Source: Acanthacorydalis orientalis
Taxonomy: Eukaryota > Arthropoda > Insecta > Megaloptera > Corydalidae
Length of the DNA stretch: 64,000 bases
NCBI GenBank assembly: GCA_034766995.1
Contig: CM068322.1
Span: 1,190,589-1,254,588, forward strand
Direction of reading: 5' to 3'
Shown: one piece after another, positions 24,745 through 37,550 of the stretch
Layout of the letters: each line of letters starts with the position of its first letter
Position numbering within the stretch: position 1 is the first letter of the stretch
Translations under genes and position numbers: made by a program
Notes under the pieces: model-generated
Seen by the model: only the letters and a program-made list of their open reading frames with translations
Told to the model about the DNA's origin: nothing
Database searches by the model: none

Positions 24745-25469
24745 TACTAATATTGTTCACTCTTTTGATAATACTATTTATATTTTCTTGGACTTGCAAG
24801 ATATCAAACACTGACAAATATTTTATATAAGAAAATCGTTCGTTTCATATGTAACAACCTAGCAAATATATTATTTGAATATTGATAAATTGTAATCTAC
24901 ATAAATTTATTAGGATATTCAATCACATAATGTTAAAAATATATGTATTTTATGTGTAATAATAACTCAACCAGTATACATTTTTCTTCATATTGGTCGA
25001 ATAATTATCTTCTTTTTTTTAACCGATAAAATATGAAAATTATAACGAAGTCATTTTAATGTCTTATTAAAACTTTTGAAAAGTATTTTAAAATTTAAGT
25101 AAAAAATGACAAATCAGATAAATGTGCAATTAATTTAAGGGCTGCGAATATTTCTTAACTCGACTGTACATCGATTGTATGAGATCAATACAGAATACAA
25201 ACAGCAGTTTTCGTTCCACACCAAGGATATAGATTTGAAACTTATGAGTGTTTTATACATTTCCTTTATGATATTTTTTCGTATGGAATAATGGAAGACC
25301 TCTCTACTGCATCATAAACGTTACCCATTCTCATGCTATGACATGTGTTTTCGTATATTTCAAAACAGAATGAAAAACGAAACAGATATGGTAAAAATAC
25401 ATAAATTGCCAGAAACAGCTTAAATCTTCATACATCACTTCGGCTGTGAAATCTTGACGTACCGCATTT
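24745..25469. other. AT-rich intergenic DNA
   Basis: No gene recognised. Confidence 0.5.
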
Positions 25470-25532
25470 ACATTTCTTTCCGGAATATGATCAAGCTTTT
25501 GAAGCAACGCAACTTTCTTTCTCTGCTGCACA
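25470..25532 (-). other. Weak candidate internal exon (minus strand)
   Basis: On the minus strand a pyrimidine-rich tract ending TTTTATGTGCAG is followed by a coding-like stretch, QRKKVALLQKLDHIPERN, and a donor-like GCG/GTACGT near 25466. Composition is more even than in the flanks. I do not recognise the peptide and see no partner exon, so this may be chance. Confidence 0.2.
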
Positions 25533-25539
25533 TAAAAGC

Positions 25540-27690
25540 ATCAAAGAAAATCGAAACTCGCGATTATACTAGAAACTTTTATTGTATACAAAACGATGTA
25601 ACGAGTCTATACGCGTTTCTTTGATTTTCTGAACATTTTATGAAATGTGCAATGATTATAAAATGTATGAAGATAGGTAGTAAAGTGGAAATTAATTGAA
25701 ATATGACATGTTTTTGCAAATGTACTAATTTTATATTTTTAAATGAAACGAATTCCAAAAAAACTATATTCATTTCAAAAATTCATACATAGTAATAAAT
25801 GTCGTTACGGCTTAAGCCATGGTTTCTGAATTTAACCACACTTGTTAAACATGCTTGTTATTGTTCGTATGTATATATGGAGAAAATAATTGTTTGGTGT
25901 TGATGTTATTCATGAAAACCTAATTTTTTATCATTAACTAATTTAAGCGAAGAAGATATCAAAATTAACTTTATCGTCGAAAATATATTTACCTAACTCA
26001 ATTAAATCTCCTTCTCCTCCCGTAATTTTCTTTAGAAAGAAAAATGATTATAGAATATAAAAACTTCTTAACTGCTGTTTTATAATATATATATATATAT
26101 ATATATTTAAATAAATCACAAACAAAAACTATTAACATTAAAAATTATAGCATATTTATAATATTTTCAATAAACTTGTTGATTAAGCGTTACTTATTCC
26201 AGAGAATAGGCAATATCTAATTTAGAAACACTAGTTGCTTTCATACTTTTATCGATATAGTTCAAATATTATATTAATGTTTACAATATTGAAAGTACAA
26301 GAAATATTTTATAAATGAAATTCACACGAATGGCATTTTTTTTTAATTAATTTATCAAAAAAAAGTTCGAAATAAAGTGATAACAGACATTACTGATTGA
26401 ACAAATGAAACAATTCTTAGAGAAATAATTACAACATAAAATCTGTCATATCAAAAATATATTTACAGGTATTACTACTATGTTATTATAGAAAATTAAA
26501 ATTTTTAAAACAATTTTCGCATTTAAAATGCTTTTGGAAAATTTTTAAGAAAATTGGTCCCACAAAAATTTGCGCCAGACAACAAATAGGTAAACATTTA
26601 TCAGTCAATTTTAGATGTCCAATTTTCAGTATTCGTATTAAATATTTACTAAATACGTGTCCAAAAACTTCCTTTTTAATTATTAATTACATAAAACTGG
26701 AATCAATTTAGAAAGAAAATCGTAAAAAAATAATTTAGCAGGTAAATTACATGTATTATGAATCACTAAAAATATTTATTAAGTTTAGAAATTAAAAAAA
26801 TCTTTATTAAAGTGTTAGATAACAATAGCACATATAAAGACAAATTTGAAAATATTGAGTAATAATATTCCATTTCATTGACGAACAACCACATTCAATA
26901 ACACTTTTATCTCGCTAAGTTATTTATTGATGTGCTAACAAATATAATTTTTTTATTTTATTTTTTGCTTCAGATATAATTATGAAAATAAAAATTAAAA
27001 AAATCATGTCACAAAAATGTTATTATAGAGAAAATAAGAGAACTTTCACATTAGTAAAAGGACATTCAGAAATGAAAAGAAATAGAAATTTTTTATGTCT
27101 AGAAATTACAAACAAATATATAAAAAAAATTTTTAAAGTACTTTTTTTAAAAAAAATATTTGAAAATTGAATAAAATATATAAAGATTAATATATTATTT
27201 TTCTTCATTTTATAAAAATATAGAAGACGCTTTAAAGAAAGAATAGACTTTTGAAATTCTGTCCATCACTTGGTATTAATGATATTGATGGATTAAAAAA
27301 ATTTTTAAAATCAGTGTATTTTTCAAAAAATGTTGCTTTGTTTTCCCGTTTTCCATTAGGTGCAACAACAAAATGTTAATATTTACTACAAGATCTTAAG
27401 GTGTTCTTCTCTTAGGATCAGCTGAATATTTGCTTTCCATGATAAGTTTTCAGACAAGTATCATCTTCAAGTAGGTTTTAAAGAAAAATTTTAAATGACT
27501 TTATAAACTTTTTATGCCTGTTTCACGGAAAGGGGAGGAGGTGGTTTATAAATTTATAATTTTAAGGTATAAAATAACGCGTCGCTCTTAGTATTTAGTA
27601 CTTTATATAAGTATAAGTATATTAGTATTTTATATAAAGTGATCCAGTTTAGGCTGAAAGTATTAAAAAAAATCGCAAAAATTAAAAGAA
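25540..27690. other. AT-rich intergenic DNA
   Basis: No gene recognised; contains one short TA array. Confidence 0.55.
26084..26106. repeat. Short (TA)n array
   Basis: About eleven TA units. Confidence 0.95.
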
Positions 27691-27691
27691 A

Positions 27692-28015
27692 TCATGTTAC
27701 TTTTTTAATTTTTGAGATTTTTTGAGATGTGGAAACATAAACTAAATTACGTTTATGTACTATTAATATATGATGTTTATTTTCACATATTTCAAGGTTT
27801 TCAAGAATATTTAATTTCATACCTTCATTTCCTATTTTCATTATTTCCATTATATTATTTATATTATTAATATTATGTCTCATTTCTAAAATATGCTTAG
27901 CGAATATTGTGCCTGTTTTATTATATTTAATACTCTTAATATGTTCATTATATCTGTCTTCAAAATGTCTATATATTTTGTTGATACTTTTTTTATTACA
28001 TTTATCAGATTCCAA
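27692..28015 (-). pseudogene. Penelope-like retroelement, GIY-YIG endonuclease remnant
   Basis: The 107-codon minus frame contains CNKKSINKIYRHFEDRYNEH, then a segment with FAKHILEMRH, then NIMEIMKIGNEGMKLNILEN. This follows the pattern of the GIY-YIG endonuclease at the C-terminus of Penelope-like elements: CxKxYIGxTxRxFxxRxxEH, then xFAxHLLExxH, and a final LNxLExxEI block. The YIG triplet has become SIN and lysine and asparagine are enriched, consistent with AT drift of a dead copy. The reverse transcriptase that should precede it (at higher coordinates on this strand) was not found, so it is a 5'-truncated fragment, as is common for these elements. No host GIY-YIG protein fits better. Confidence 0.72.
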
Positions 28016-28219
28016 TTTTATTAGGTAACCAAGAAAGTTCTGTCGCTGTTATAACGTATTAGTTCCAAAAAATGTTTACATTTTTTATCGGACAAAATTC
28101 CAAGGAACATTTATTAATAATATTAGCATGTGCTTTAAATGAATCTCGAACTGTTCACTTTAATTTAAAAAATAATTCTAACTCCTAAAAATGCCTGTAA
28201 AAATTGTTTAGTACGTGCA

Positions 28220-28605
28220 TGTTTGCTTTATGAATTTAAGCTTGGGACTAACACTACAGAAACTGCAAAAAAAATTGTATTGTGTTTGGCGAAAATACAG
28301 TTACATCAAGAACAGCCCAGAGATGGTTTAAAAAAATTCTGCCGAGACCAGATCAGGCAGACAATCACATTTAAATATCGACGAATCGGAGGCAATGATT
28401 GAAACAAATTTCAATTTAACGAGTCAACAGCTTGAAGAATTGTTCAAAGTAAGTGACGAAACAATACGAACCATTTACACAAATAGGATAGAGGTAGAAA
28501 ATAAGTAAATGGGTACCACACGAATTAACTCCCAATAACAAATTACAGGGTCTTACAATCTGTACATCTTTTATTTTACGACTAAAATTTAATGAATATA
28601 AATAT
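28220..28605 (+). pseudogene. Mariner transposase N-terminal half, frameshifted
   Basis: Plus-strand translation across several frame changes gives LLYEFKLGTNTTETAKKI (first helix-turn-helix), TSRTAQRWFKK, NLDESEAMIETNFNLTSQQL (linker and second helix-turn-helix), SDETIRT, and KWVPHEL with LTPNN. This is the DNA-binding half of a mariner transposase of the type seen in insects. Homology stops near LTICTS at about 28600, before the first catalytic Asp. No terminal repeats could be fixed. It differs in sequence from the neighbouring mariner at 28835, so it is a separate insertion. Confidence 0.85.
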
Positions 28606-28834
28606 AAAGTGTTTTATTTAGCGGTAAATTTATGGCTGAATTTTTCATACTTTTTAAGAATCTATTTTTTGATTTTTAGAATAATTCGATGACGAGTTTA
28701 CGTAGTTGTAGTTTTTTTATTTTTTTATAAATATTTAATTTTTATTTTCTTTTTTAGTTTTTTTTTTAAAAAAAAAATCGAGAAAACTGAATTAGTTGCA
28801 TTTCTATCATGAATTTAATAGTCAGTATTAAATA

Positions 28835-29663
28835 TTAGATTGGCAGGAAAATAATTCCGGTTTTTGTTTTTTCAGTTCTAACAATGTTTTTTTCAATGGT
28901 AGCATCAATTCATGGTGTTCATGTTAATATCGTTTTAAAGTGCATTTTTCGGTCTGTATTTTGGTAACATCTACTTGGGCTTTATCACAATAATTTGGTT
29001 TAAATTAAGCTATTGATTTAAAGATGGAAAGAAGCAAATAACACCTCACAATAAAAATCTCACCCTCATACTTCCCTACTTGTTTATTTTTCATTAATAT
29101 ATTATTTAAATAAATCCAATATAAATGAAACGAGACAGGTACTGGCGATCAAACAGTAATAAATAAGAGTACTTCTCATTATGGATTATACAAAATGTTC
29201 ATGCCTTAAAGCAAGTGTTACTTCATAGTTTAAAAAACAAAGACATTGGATACTAACACATAACTGACAACATATAAATGTAGAAAAATATTTTTTGCTC
29301 TAAAACATAATTATAGGTTTTTTGTTGGAAAAAATATCCACACCTTATTTTGTTTACTTGAAAAGATTTACTTTTGATATTAAAAAAAGCATAACAAATG
29401 ATTTGGCGATAAATACAAAACTTTAAGGATTTATTAAATTTATCCTTACTAAGATCGCAGGCGTCCTTCTTCAGAGCAGAACAACTAACTGAAGGCATTA
29501 GTTGAATCAGAATCACGCACAACGATTCGAGAGCTTGCACAAAAGTTAAGCGTTACTCATCCAGCAGTTCTTGGCCACTTAAATCAACTAGGAAAATCAA
29601 AAGAGAGAAAAATGTACACGAATTTGAAGGTAATAAACCGTAATTATTTTTCTATCAACTTAA
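28835..29663 (+). mobile_element. Mariner derivative (TTAGGTTGGTAAG family), copy A1
   Basis: 829 bp with TA on both sides. Ends: left TTAGATTGGCAGGAAAATAA, right (reverse complement) TTAAGTTGATAGAAAAATAA. Near 29023 the old start codon region reads ATGGAAAGAAGCAAAT. The helix-turn-helix region resumes at about 29458 (RTTIRELAQKLSVTHPAVLG, HLNQLGKSK) and jumps to the right end at AGAAAAATGTACACGAATTT. Between about 29050 and 29457 some 410 bases have no match to the sister copy at 46835. The catalytic domain is wholly deleted. It shares its deletion junction with the copy at 46835. Confidence 0.85.
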
Positions 29664-29669
29664 TATATT

Positions 29670-30879
29670 AAACTAGGACAGATATATTTTACAGCGAAAA
29701 GTATTCTTATTTTTACGATAAGAAACATTATAAACTATGATGAAATATTATAATAATTATATACGTTTAATAAATTTGGTTGGTTAATTATTAATTAATA
29801 AATTTTTCGCTCTACTCACCCTATTATTATTTTACAGGATAATTACCGTTAGAGTAAATTTTACTTCGGTTATATTAAAACTATTGTAATAATATGTTTG
29901 AGATTATTGAACGGACAGAACAGAAAAATGTGAATCGGATATTATTGAACTATAATTAAATGAAATGAATTCATAAATTAAGCATGAAAATTAAATATTA
30001 CTAGAGATTTATAAACTGGAAAATTTCGAGCTGCTAAACGAAATAATTTAAGTTCTTTTATAAACAGTACACACATTTTGTTACAATTAAATAAAATTAC
30101 TTTTTAAATTATTCATTTATAATGTGTACTTGTTTTATATTTATTTAATACATTAAAAAATAAACTTGAAGAGAAAGGAAAATAAGTCAGAAAAGAAAAA
30201 GAAAAAAAATACAAAACAAATTGTATTTTCTTGAAGTTGACACAAATCTCCAGGCTATAATTAAACGGAAAAGTTATTTTAGTCAATTACAGTCTTGAGA
30301 ATGATCGGAAAACTTTTACTGTGTCGACGCACAACGGATGTGTTTCTATATTTGAAGTTTTGTTTCAAACATACATGCAATTTTTATTGAAGCTATTTAA
30401 AAACGTTATTAACATTAATAGCTATTTGGAGTTTAAAAGGATCGTTCAGTTTTTCACAATATATTTTCCACATTTTTTTTTAATGTTTTTATAAATATAC
30501 ATACTGTTTTCATAAAATTAATTTCTTTTTACATTTTATAAAACTGACTTTATTTTTTCACTTTCATAAAATTTATTTATATTACTTCTAGTACAGATGC
30601 TTTTTACTAATTGAAAATGAATAATTGAAAAAATATTAGGTGTATAAATTAATTTATTACCTTTTAAAAAGAAAATGAATGTTGACGGAAAAATGGAATA
30701 CATTTCTAACTGTCTAGTTCGGAATTTTAGTTTTGAGTGTTAGATGATTTATTATTGTTTTATTGTACAAAACGTACAAACAATCCAATACAACATACAT
30801 ATATGACAGTTTGAGGAGTTACTTGGTTCATATAATAGGTGAGGGAGAGGAGGACAGTTATATATTTTTCATGTTCATT
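29670..30879. other. AT-rich intergenic DNA
   Basis: No gene or repeat recognised. Confidence 0.55.
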
Positions 30880-31482
30880 CTTTTTAGTACGTATATGAAG
30901 TTGCAAGTTATTCCGCGTGAGAGTTCCCTCCCGGAAGTAGTTTCCTCGAGGTCCTCGAAACATCCGTGTATCATTTCTATCGCCTATTTATTCCACCCAA
31001 ATCGCTTTAAAATCAGGAAAATTTTGAGCTTAGAAAAGAGATGGAAATTCGAGGGAGTCAAATCAAGCGAATATAGTGGATGTGGAAAGATTTCAAACTT
31101 CGATTCGTCCAATTTTTGCTGAGCGACAACGCTTGAATGCGCCGGTGCATTATCATCGTGAATCAACACTTTTTCTTGGCTATTCGGGGACATTTCTCCT
31201 TGATCTCTACCTTCTACTTCTCCAAAAGTCCTGTGTATTGACCAGTAACTGTTTTCCCCTTCTGAAGATAACCGATAACCAGAATTCCTTTCGTATCCCA
31301 GAGAACTGACGCCATCACCTTTCCAGTCAAGTAAACGGTCTTTAAATTTTTCGGATCCGTTTCACTCAATTCACTCTACTGTTTTGATTGCGATTTAGAT
31401 TCTGGTGGGTAATAGTGAATACAAGTTTCATCCATAGTCACAATACGCCGCATAAAACCGAACTGAATCACATCTCGAATTA
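30880..31482 (-). pseudogene. Mariner transposase, catalytic region (minus strand)
   Basis: From 31482 downward the minus strand reads FMRRIVTMDETCIHYYPPES (first catalytic D), then KVMASVLWDTKGILVIGYLQ, KGKTVTGQY, and an open 69-codon stretch (30984-31193) with KKVLIHDDNAPAHSSVVAQQ (second D) and FEIFPHPLYSLDLTPSNFHL. There the third catalytic Asp has become Asn. Two stops (after SKQ and EK) break the frame. A CFEDLEET tail follows. It is related to the 15518 and 49335 elements by motif, not identical. The N-terminal DNA-binding part and terminal repeats are missing. G+C is raised, so its loss of function is fairly recent. Confidence 0.9.
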
Positions 31483-31489
31483 CGATATT

Positions 31490-32488
31490 ATTCATTTTGC
31501 ACTTTTGAATGAAACGCTAGTATTGAAACAACTGTCAAACGAAGAATTAATGAATGAATCACTTGCAAACATAACCTGTATTATAGAAAGAGATGGAACT
31601 ATATAAAAACTTATACAGCTGTTCCCCTCTCTCAGCGAGTATACGAACCAAGTTGCTTTTCGAACTGCTTTCGCAATATCATTTGGGTGTAAAACAGTAA
31701 AAGTGTTACAAGTAAATGATTGAAATTTTGTAAAGAAAAACAAAATAGTAAGAATACTAAAAATATACAAATATAATATTTTACCAATACGAAATTGGGA
31801 TGCATGTGTGCTAGAATTACAAAATCATATAAATATTAAAAAAATCATAATAATTAAAATATTTTCATATTAATGTAAAGATAAGAAATAGAAAACGATA
31901 AATTAAGATTAAATAGTAAATACTTCGTATATGCCAATATAACAAAATACCTTTGTACTATAAACGACCGTAGATTTTATTAAATTTCAGATGCATTTAT
32001 TTAATTTTAAAATCGAAACAAATACCAAACTGAACATAATTATTTTATACACGAATACATATTTATACAACCTTTATTTTATGTAATTAAATTACAAAAC
32101 GCTTTTATCTTTATTCACTATTCTATTAATTTTCACGTCAGTCAAGTTTTATGTTAATATTTTAATACGAATCATTTCGAGGAAAATGATAACCGGTCAG
32201 TGCTTGAAGAATGTTTCTGCTTATAACAGCAGCGCCACGATACGAACTCGGGTATATACAAACAAGCGTACAAACAATATATTCGTGAAAATGTGCTAGC
32301 TGTTTCGTGTTTGTGATGAAAATGAAGAGTGGTTTTCCTTGTACACCTAATTTTCAATTGAATTTCGGCCTTCATACTAGTGCAGTACAATGCTAATTAA
32401 CAATTTATGACAGAGATGAGTTAAAGTTTTAATAACATATGAAAGCTTTAGTTCTAAATGTAGAATGCATGTAATGATAAGTATATGT

Positions 32489-32543
<55 letters not shown>

Positions 32544-33711
32544 CATATAAAAAATATCTGAAAAGTAATTCATATTTTTCATATAAATTAATATAGTTCA
32601 GCGTATATGTATATATATATAAAACGAAGGTAGTAAGGAGAAATACAAAAACCAGAGCAATTGAATAAAATGTTTTCATATAAAAAATGTACATGTACTT
32701 AAAACTTACAAAACTATCATTTTAAGTTTTAAAAATAATATCTAACCCCTTCTTTAACACCGACTTTAAATTGTTAACATACATTTTCCATTACTAGACC
32801 CTTTTTATCTACTGGTCTTCTTATATAATTTTTAACAATTGTGTACTTATGCTGAAGAAAAATAAATGTATTTTTTACTAATTGTATTCTACCGATTAAT
32901 ATTAAAAAGTTCATACTTGTAACATATTGAACTTGTAACATACTTGAATTTACAATTTCTATAAATACGTTAATTTTTAACGAGTTTGTATTTAGTTCAG
33001 ACAATCGTTAATTTTTTTATGAATATCTCAATCAGAAATTACAATTAACCAAAATAGATGACCGATTAAGGTCATTATTAGTTGTTTTTTCTAAGAACTT
33101 TAATGTTTTTTGTCGTTACTACTTTTCTTTGGATTTCATATGAATGGAAATTTGAATAAAAGCAAATTATTTGAAATCGTTTAACCCATTAATTGATAAC
33201 AGAAAATATCCACAATTTCCTGTTCGCATTATTACCTTTCATGTGATACGGTAAATAGAATATCATAAATAACAAAATAATATTCTTTTTAATTTTCGAC
33301 CATCGTAAATAAAACAATAATAAATTTTAAATGTTTCAATTTCCTTACTATACTGTATCTTTTATCATTGTCATTTTATTAGGATATCACAATATTTGTT
33401 AGTTTTTCTTACTAAACTTTATAACACAATTATAATTTTAGCATTATGTCTAAATTTATTTTCACACTAGAATTATTTTTCAGATTTTTCAAAATCTCAG
33501 TGAATATATTTAGTATAGGTAAATATAATCAAGAATATAACAGAATGGACATAAATTTAGAACACTTTAAATAGTTGGGATATTACAAAGCATCCATATT
33601 TTATAAAAACTGAATTGCAGTGGTTCAATGTAAATAATAATATGAAAAGCACAGGAAAGACTCAACAGTTGGATATGAGTAAAATGAAGATACAGATAAA
33701 AATATAGATAT
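31490..33711. other. AT-rich intergenic DNA
   Basis: No gene recognised. A GC-elevated patch at about 32160-32400 is open on the minus strand for 72 codons but gives no recognisable protein. Confidence 0.5.
32492..32541. repeat. (TA)n array
   Basis: Uninterrupted TA run about 90 bases from the GC-elevated patch. Confidence 0.97.
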
Positions 33712-34940
33712 GCAGAGAGTCGCAAAAAGAACGAAGGGGTTTGAATAGTTAATATATTTTTCTATTTAAACGTTTTTTCTCTTCTTTTCAGACTTTTATA
33801 AATAAAACATGAAGAATTTATCATGGAAATGTACACGGTGGAACTACATATTAAAATAACTTAATTATATTTAGAAAATCAGTGTTCAAATATTTTTACG
33901 CAACGAGCATATCGTCGTTATTTTAATGTTCGAAGAAGACAATCTAAGGTAATGAATATTCTTTTGAAACGTTTTTAACACGTTTTCGACAACAAGGTGC
34001 AGTTAGTAACCGTCCAGGATCTGGAAGACATAGTTCGGCTGTAACTGAGGAAAATACTTAACATGTACAGAAGAGTAATGAGAAAAGTCCTGAAATGTCA
34101 ACTAGAAGATGTTGAACTTAACTTGGAATATCTCGGAAGTTACTACAAAGGATTTTGGCCATATGAAAAATGTTCATACAAAGTGCAACTCGTGCAAGAG
34201 GTAAAGCCAATAGATTATTAGCATCGCCTTGATTATGCAATTCATTTTCGTGAACAAAACTGTAAAATATGGGTTACAGAGAATTCAAGAGCACTTCATC
34301 AATGACAATTACACCCATTTAAGCGTATTGTTTAGTGCGAAGTAACGTCTGAAATGACTGTAGGCCATTATTTATTCAAAAATGAAGACGGTACTGCTGT
34401 ATTCAAAAATGATGCTCAATACCGTACGATGATAAAAAAATTTTTGAGACCAGTTATTGATAAATATTCAAAAATGTGGTTCTATCAACATGGAGCCACA
34501 TCGCATACAGTAAGACCCGTTATGGAAGTTTTATTGCCCATTTTTGGTGAACGCATAATTTCAAAGAACAGCGATTGAAAATGGCTTGTACCTCACCCGA
34601 TTTGAGCCCTCCTGATTGTTGTGACGTATACATGTACTTAAAAGAACATGTATACGTCAATAAACCAAAAACCACTCTATAGTTAAAGAATAATATACGA
34701 GAAGAAATTCGAACATTACGTCCAGAAATCTAGAAAGAAGTAATGAAAGTACCTTAGAAAGAGCATATGACTTTGTGAAGTAGAAAATGGGCAACACTTA
34801 CGTGACGTCATTTTTCACGTACAATCAGAAAAAAATCCCTATCCCTATACTATATATTGGGAAATAAAAAAAGATGAAAATATTACAAAACAAAAAATAT
34901 ATTAATGCTTCTAACTCGTTCGATTTTTTGCGCCGCCCTG
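33712..34940 (+). mobile_element. DDE_3-type Tc1/mariner-superfamily element, near full length, decayed
   Basis: About 1.23 kb between a left end GCAGAGAGTCGCAAAAAG and a right end whose reverse complement is CAGGGCGGCGCAAAAAATCG, each beside TA. Plus-strand translation with many breaks gives the family order: FRQQGAVSNRPGSGRHSS (linker), an NPRALHQ stretch, a 74-codon open part (34354-34578) with MTVGHYLFKNEDGTAVF and YQHGATSHTVRPVMEVLLP, then SPDLSPPDCCDVYMYLKEHV. The second catalytic Asp of the QDGA motif is His. It is the same family type as the remnant at 1020-1520, where this region reads QDGTSHTA. It cannot be active. Confidence 0.85.
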
Positions 34941-34944
34941 TATA

Positions 34945-35020
34945 AGTATAAATTTAATATAATAAAATACAAGTTTTATATTCCTCTAACCAACGAAAAT
35001 AATAAAATAATCCTATTGTA
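34945..35020. other. AT-rich spacer
   Basis: Short non-coding stretch after the DDE_3 element. Confidence 0.5.
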
Positions 35021-35420
35021 ATTGTTAAGAATATCTTAATGACTGGTCGCCAGATTGATGGCAGATCTGTAAACCAAAAACATAACGCTGAGAGCATGCT
35101 AAGGGATGTGAGTATAAAACGTATTAAATATCAGTCAGTGTATAAGCAACCGTCATCAGCGTACGATCGAATGCATCGTGTGTGAACACAGTCACCACAG
35201 TGTGGTGAAAAAAGTATTCTACAAGTAAAAAAACTGTTCTTATTCCCTTAAAAACCGTCGTGTTCGAATATACACTCCAGAAAAGAGCATCTTTAGACTG
35301 AACCCTCACTCCATAAGATGCTTGGTGTCAGGGAAGAAAAAATTATTTCCTCCCCGACATCTGAACTCAATACACTAATCCACATAAACCAACATCAAGT
35401 CGAACAATAATCATTTAACA
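35021..35420 (+). repeat. Possible LTR fragment with primer-binding-like site
   Basis: This GC-elevated block starts near TGTAATTGTTAAGAATATC. It contains GAGTATAAAACG (TATA-like, 35111) and TCAGTCAGTG (initiator-like, 35131), and ends near CCTCACTCCA. Close after that, CTTGGTGTCAGGGAAG (35320-35335) resembles the TGGTGTCA primer-binding sequences found after LTRs of insect retrotransposons, and a short open frame MLGVREEKIISSP begins there. No gag or pol and no second LTR were seen. The TATA-initiator distance (20 bases) is short. It may be a host 5' region instead. Confidence 0.3.
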
Positions 35421-35874
35421 TTTTGACAGGAAAAAAATTATGAAACATAGGGAGTGATTTATTTCTAGAAATGTCTCAAAACTACTAATGAAATTTTAAG
35501 ATTAGGATCTTAATTCTTGCAAATAAAAATAATGTAGCTGTTTGCATGTATTTGTTAATAGCACTCCTACTTAAAAACAGAGACACATATAACTAACTTT
35601 TTAAAAATATTTTAAATAATCTGAAAATTAATAGTGTACTGGTCTTTTTTACAAAATAATCCATATTTTAACTAATGGCAATTTTTAGTTTTTAACTAAA
35701 TCTATTTCACAATTAAGATGATGTTCGACTTTGTATTTATTTCACAAATATTTTAATCTCTTATTTCTTTCTTTCTAATTACTTTGCATGTATTTTTACA
35801 TGTATTACTTTCCATGTATCCTTTATAATATAGCTAATTTATAACAAAGTTTTAATTTTCAAAGATTCCAATGA

Positions 35875-35915
35875 TACCCGGATACTAAAGAATCATTTCT
35901 GAAGATATCCGGGTA
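35875..35915. repeat. 10-bp perfect inverted repeat
   Basis: TACCCGGATA (35875-35884) pairs with TATCCGGGTA (35906-35915) across 21 bases that can pair further (AAAGAA with TTCTGAAG). GC-rich for this window. Confidence 0.85.
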
Positions 35916-36613
35916 CTTCAGTTTGTAAATAATATGAAAATACATATATCTGCTTTATATAACATCATAATGATCTCTGCTCCATTTAATAATTAACCAT
36001 TCTATTTTTCGAAAATACCAAGCTATTCTTATTGAAAACATATACTTTAATAAAAATATTTCCTCATTGAAAATATATCTAACAGTAATTTGCATACTAC
36101 TGTGCCTGCATGTAGGAAAACATTTAAATATTTTGACAACAGAGTTCCATTTTAAATTATTCTGTATTATAATATACTTTTCAAAAATTCAATCAGCTAG
36201 AATGTTTCACGTAAAAATGTCTGCAGCATTTCGATAAGAATGTTTTTTCATCTCATAATACGCCGTAGAATCGCATCAAAAAATAAATAAACTGGTATCC
36301 ACGCAAACCGCAAAGGATCAATTTCATTTTGAAATTCAAAACAAGTACAGATGAAATGTAGTAACTGAAAAGCACAATCCCTTACGGTAGACAGAAATGC
36401 AGAGAAAATATTTTAGGATGTTGTAATTCTGTAATTAAAAATAAAGTATATAGTAGTCATACATATTATTGAAAGTTTGAATGATATATTTGAAAGTTCC
36501 TTTTCATTGATTCAGTACTGAAAAATTATATACAAATAAAGCTTTTCTAAATACAATATTATCTTCAACAATATTTTTTACTATGTAATGACATTGGACT
36601 TTTAATTTCGTCA

Positions 36614-36636
36614 TTATATACATATATATATATATA
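36614..36636. repeat. Short (TA)n array
   Basis: TA run with one AC break. Confidence 0.94.
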
Positions 36637-37406
36637 AACAAAATTAAAAAAATTATATAATTTTTAAAAGTTTTGTACTATTTTTTCAAATACAATTTAA
36701 ATATTTTTGATATACAAATATCTTTAATAAGCATGTATCCATTACATTTAAAATTATTTACAAAAATGCAACAAAGTTAATGAAAATCAAAAAAGTAAAA
36801 TAGAAAAATTTAATTGGGAAAAAATGTTTATTACAAGCGTAAATATTGGTTCAGATAACTCATTTTGAAAAACAAAAAATCAAAATATTGCATGGAACTC
36901 TCACGCGCTGGAAGTGCAACTTTTAACATCACTTTTTAAATATCAAAACCGTTAATTTTTCTTAATGTGAATAAGTTTTAGGATATTAGGATTACGAGAC
37001 GGTAATGCGGTATAAAAATTGAGTAAACATAATGTAATTAAAGTAAATATTTTCTTTTTTACTCATCAATCTCCATCTATTCTCCGATAATAATGAATTT
37101 ATTTGCTTATGATAACTAAAAACACGCTTCAGAAAGTGCTCTGCCTACACTCCGTATACGATCAGTACCCACTGCGCAAGCGAGTAATGTAGTAGATAGA
37201 AAGATTAGGAATGTTTTCCTATCACTCCATTCCTGGTTTTTGCGGGGGAAATGTTTCATTTTTCGTCTAATCCGAGCAAATTTACGCTACCGTGGTTATA
37301 AAATTTTCACTTCAAAAATCAAAGAAGTAAAGCTACCCTCTCCCACTCAATAATATCAATATTTTTTTACTACTTTGAATGAGTTAAAAAATAATATTAT
37401 AATTAT

Positions 37407-37464
<58 letters not shown>

Positions 37465-37477
37465 CATATATATGTAT

Positions 37478-37520
<43 letters not shown>

Positions 37521-37550
37521 AGTATGTATGTATGTATATATACATATATA
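37407..37550. repeat. (TA)n array abutting a mariner end
   Basis: Long TA run with TG, CA and TATG breaks. Its last TA is the target site of the mariner starting at 37551. Confidence 0.97.

Larger units (their letters stand above)
35421..37406. other. AT-rich intergenic DNA
   Basis: No gene recognised. It contains the 35875 hairpin and a TA array. A CpG-containing patch at about 37120-37270 has no long frame. Confidence 0.5.
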
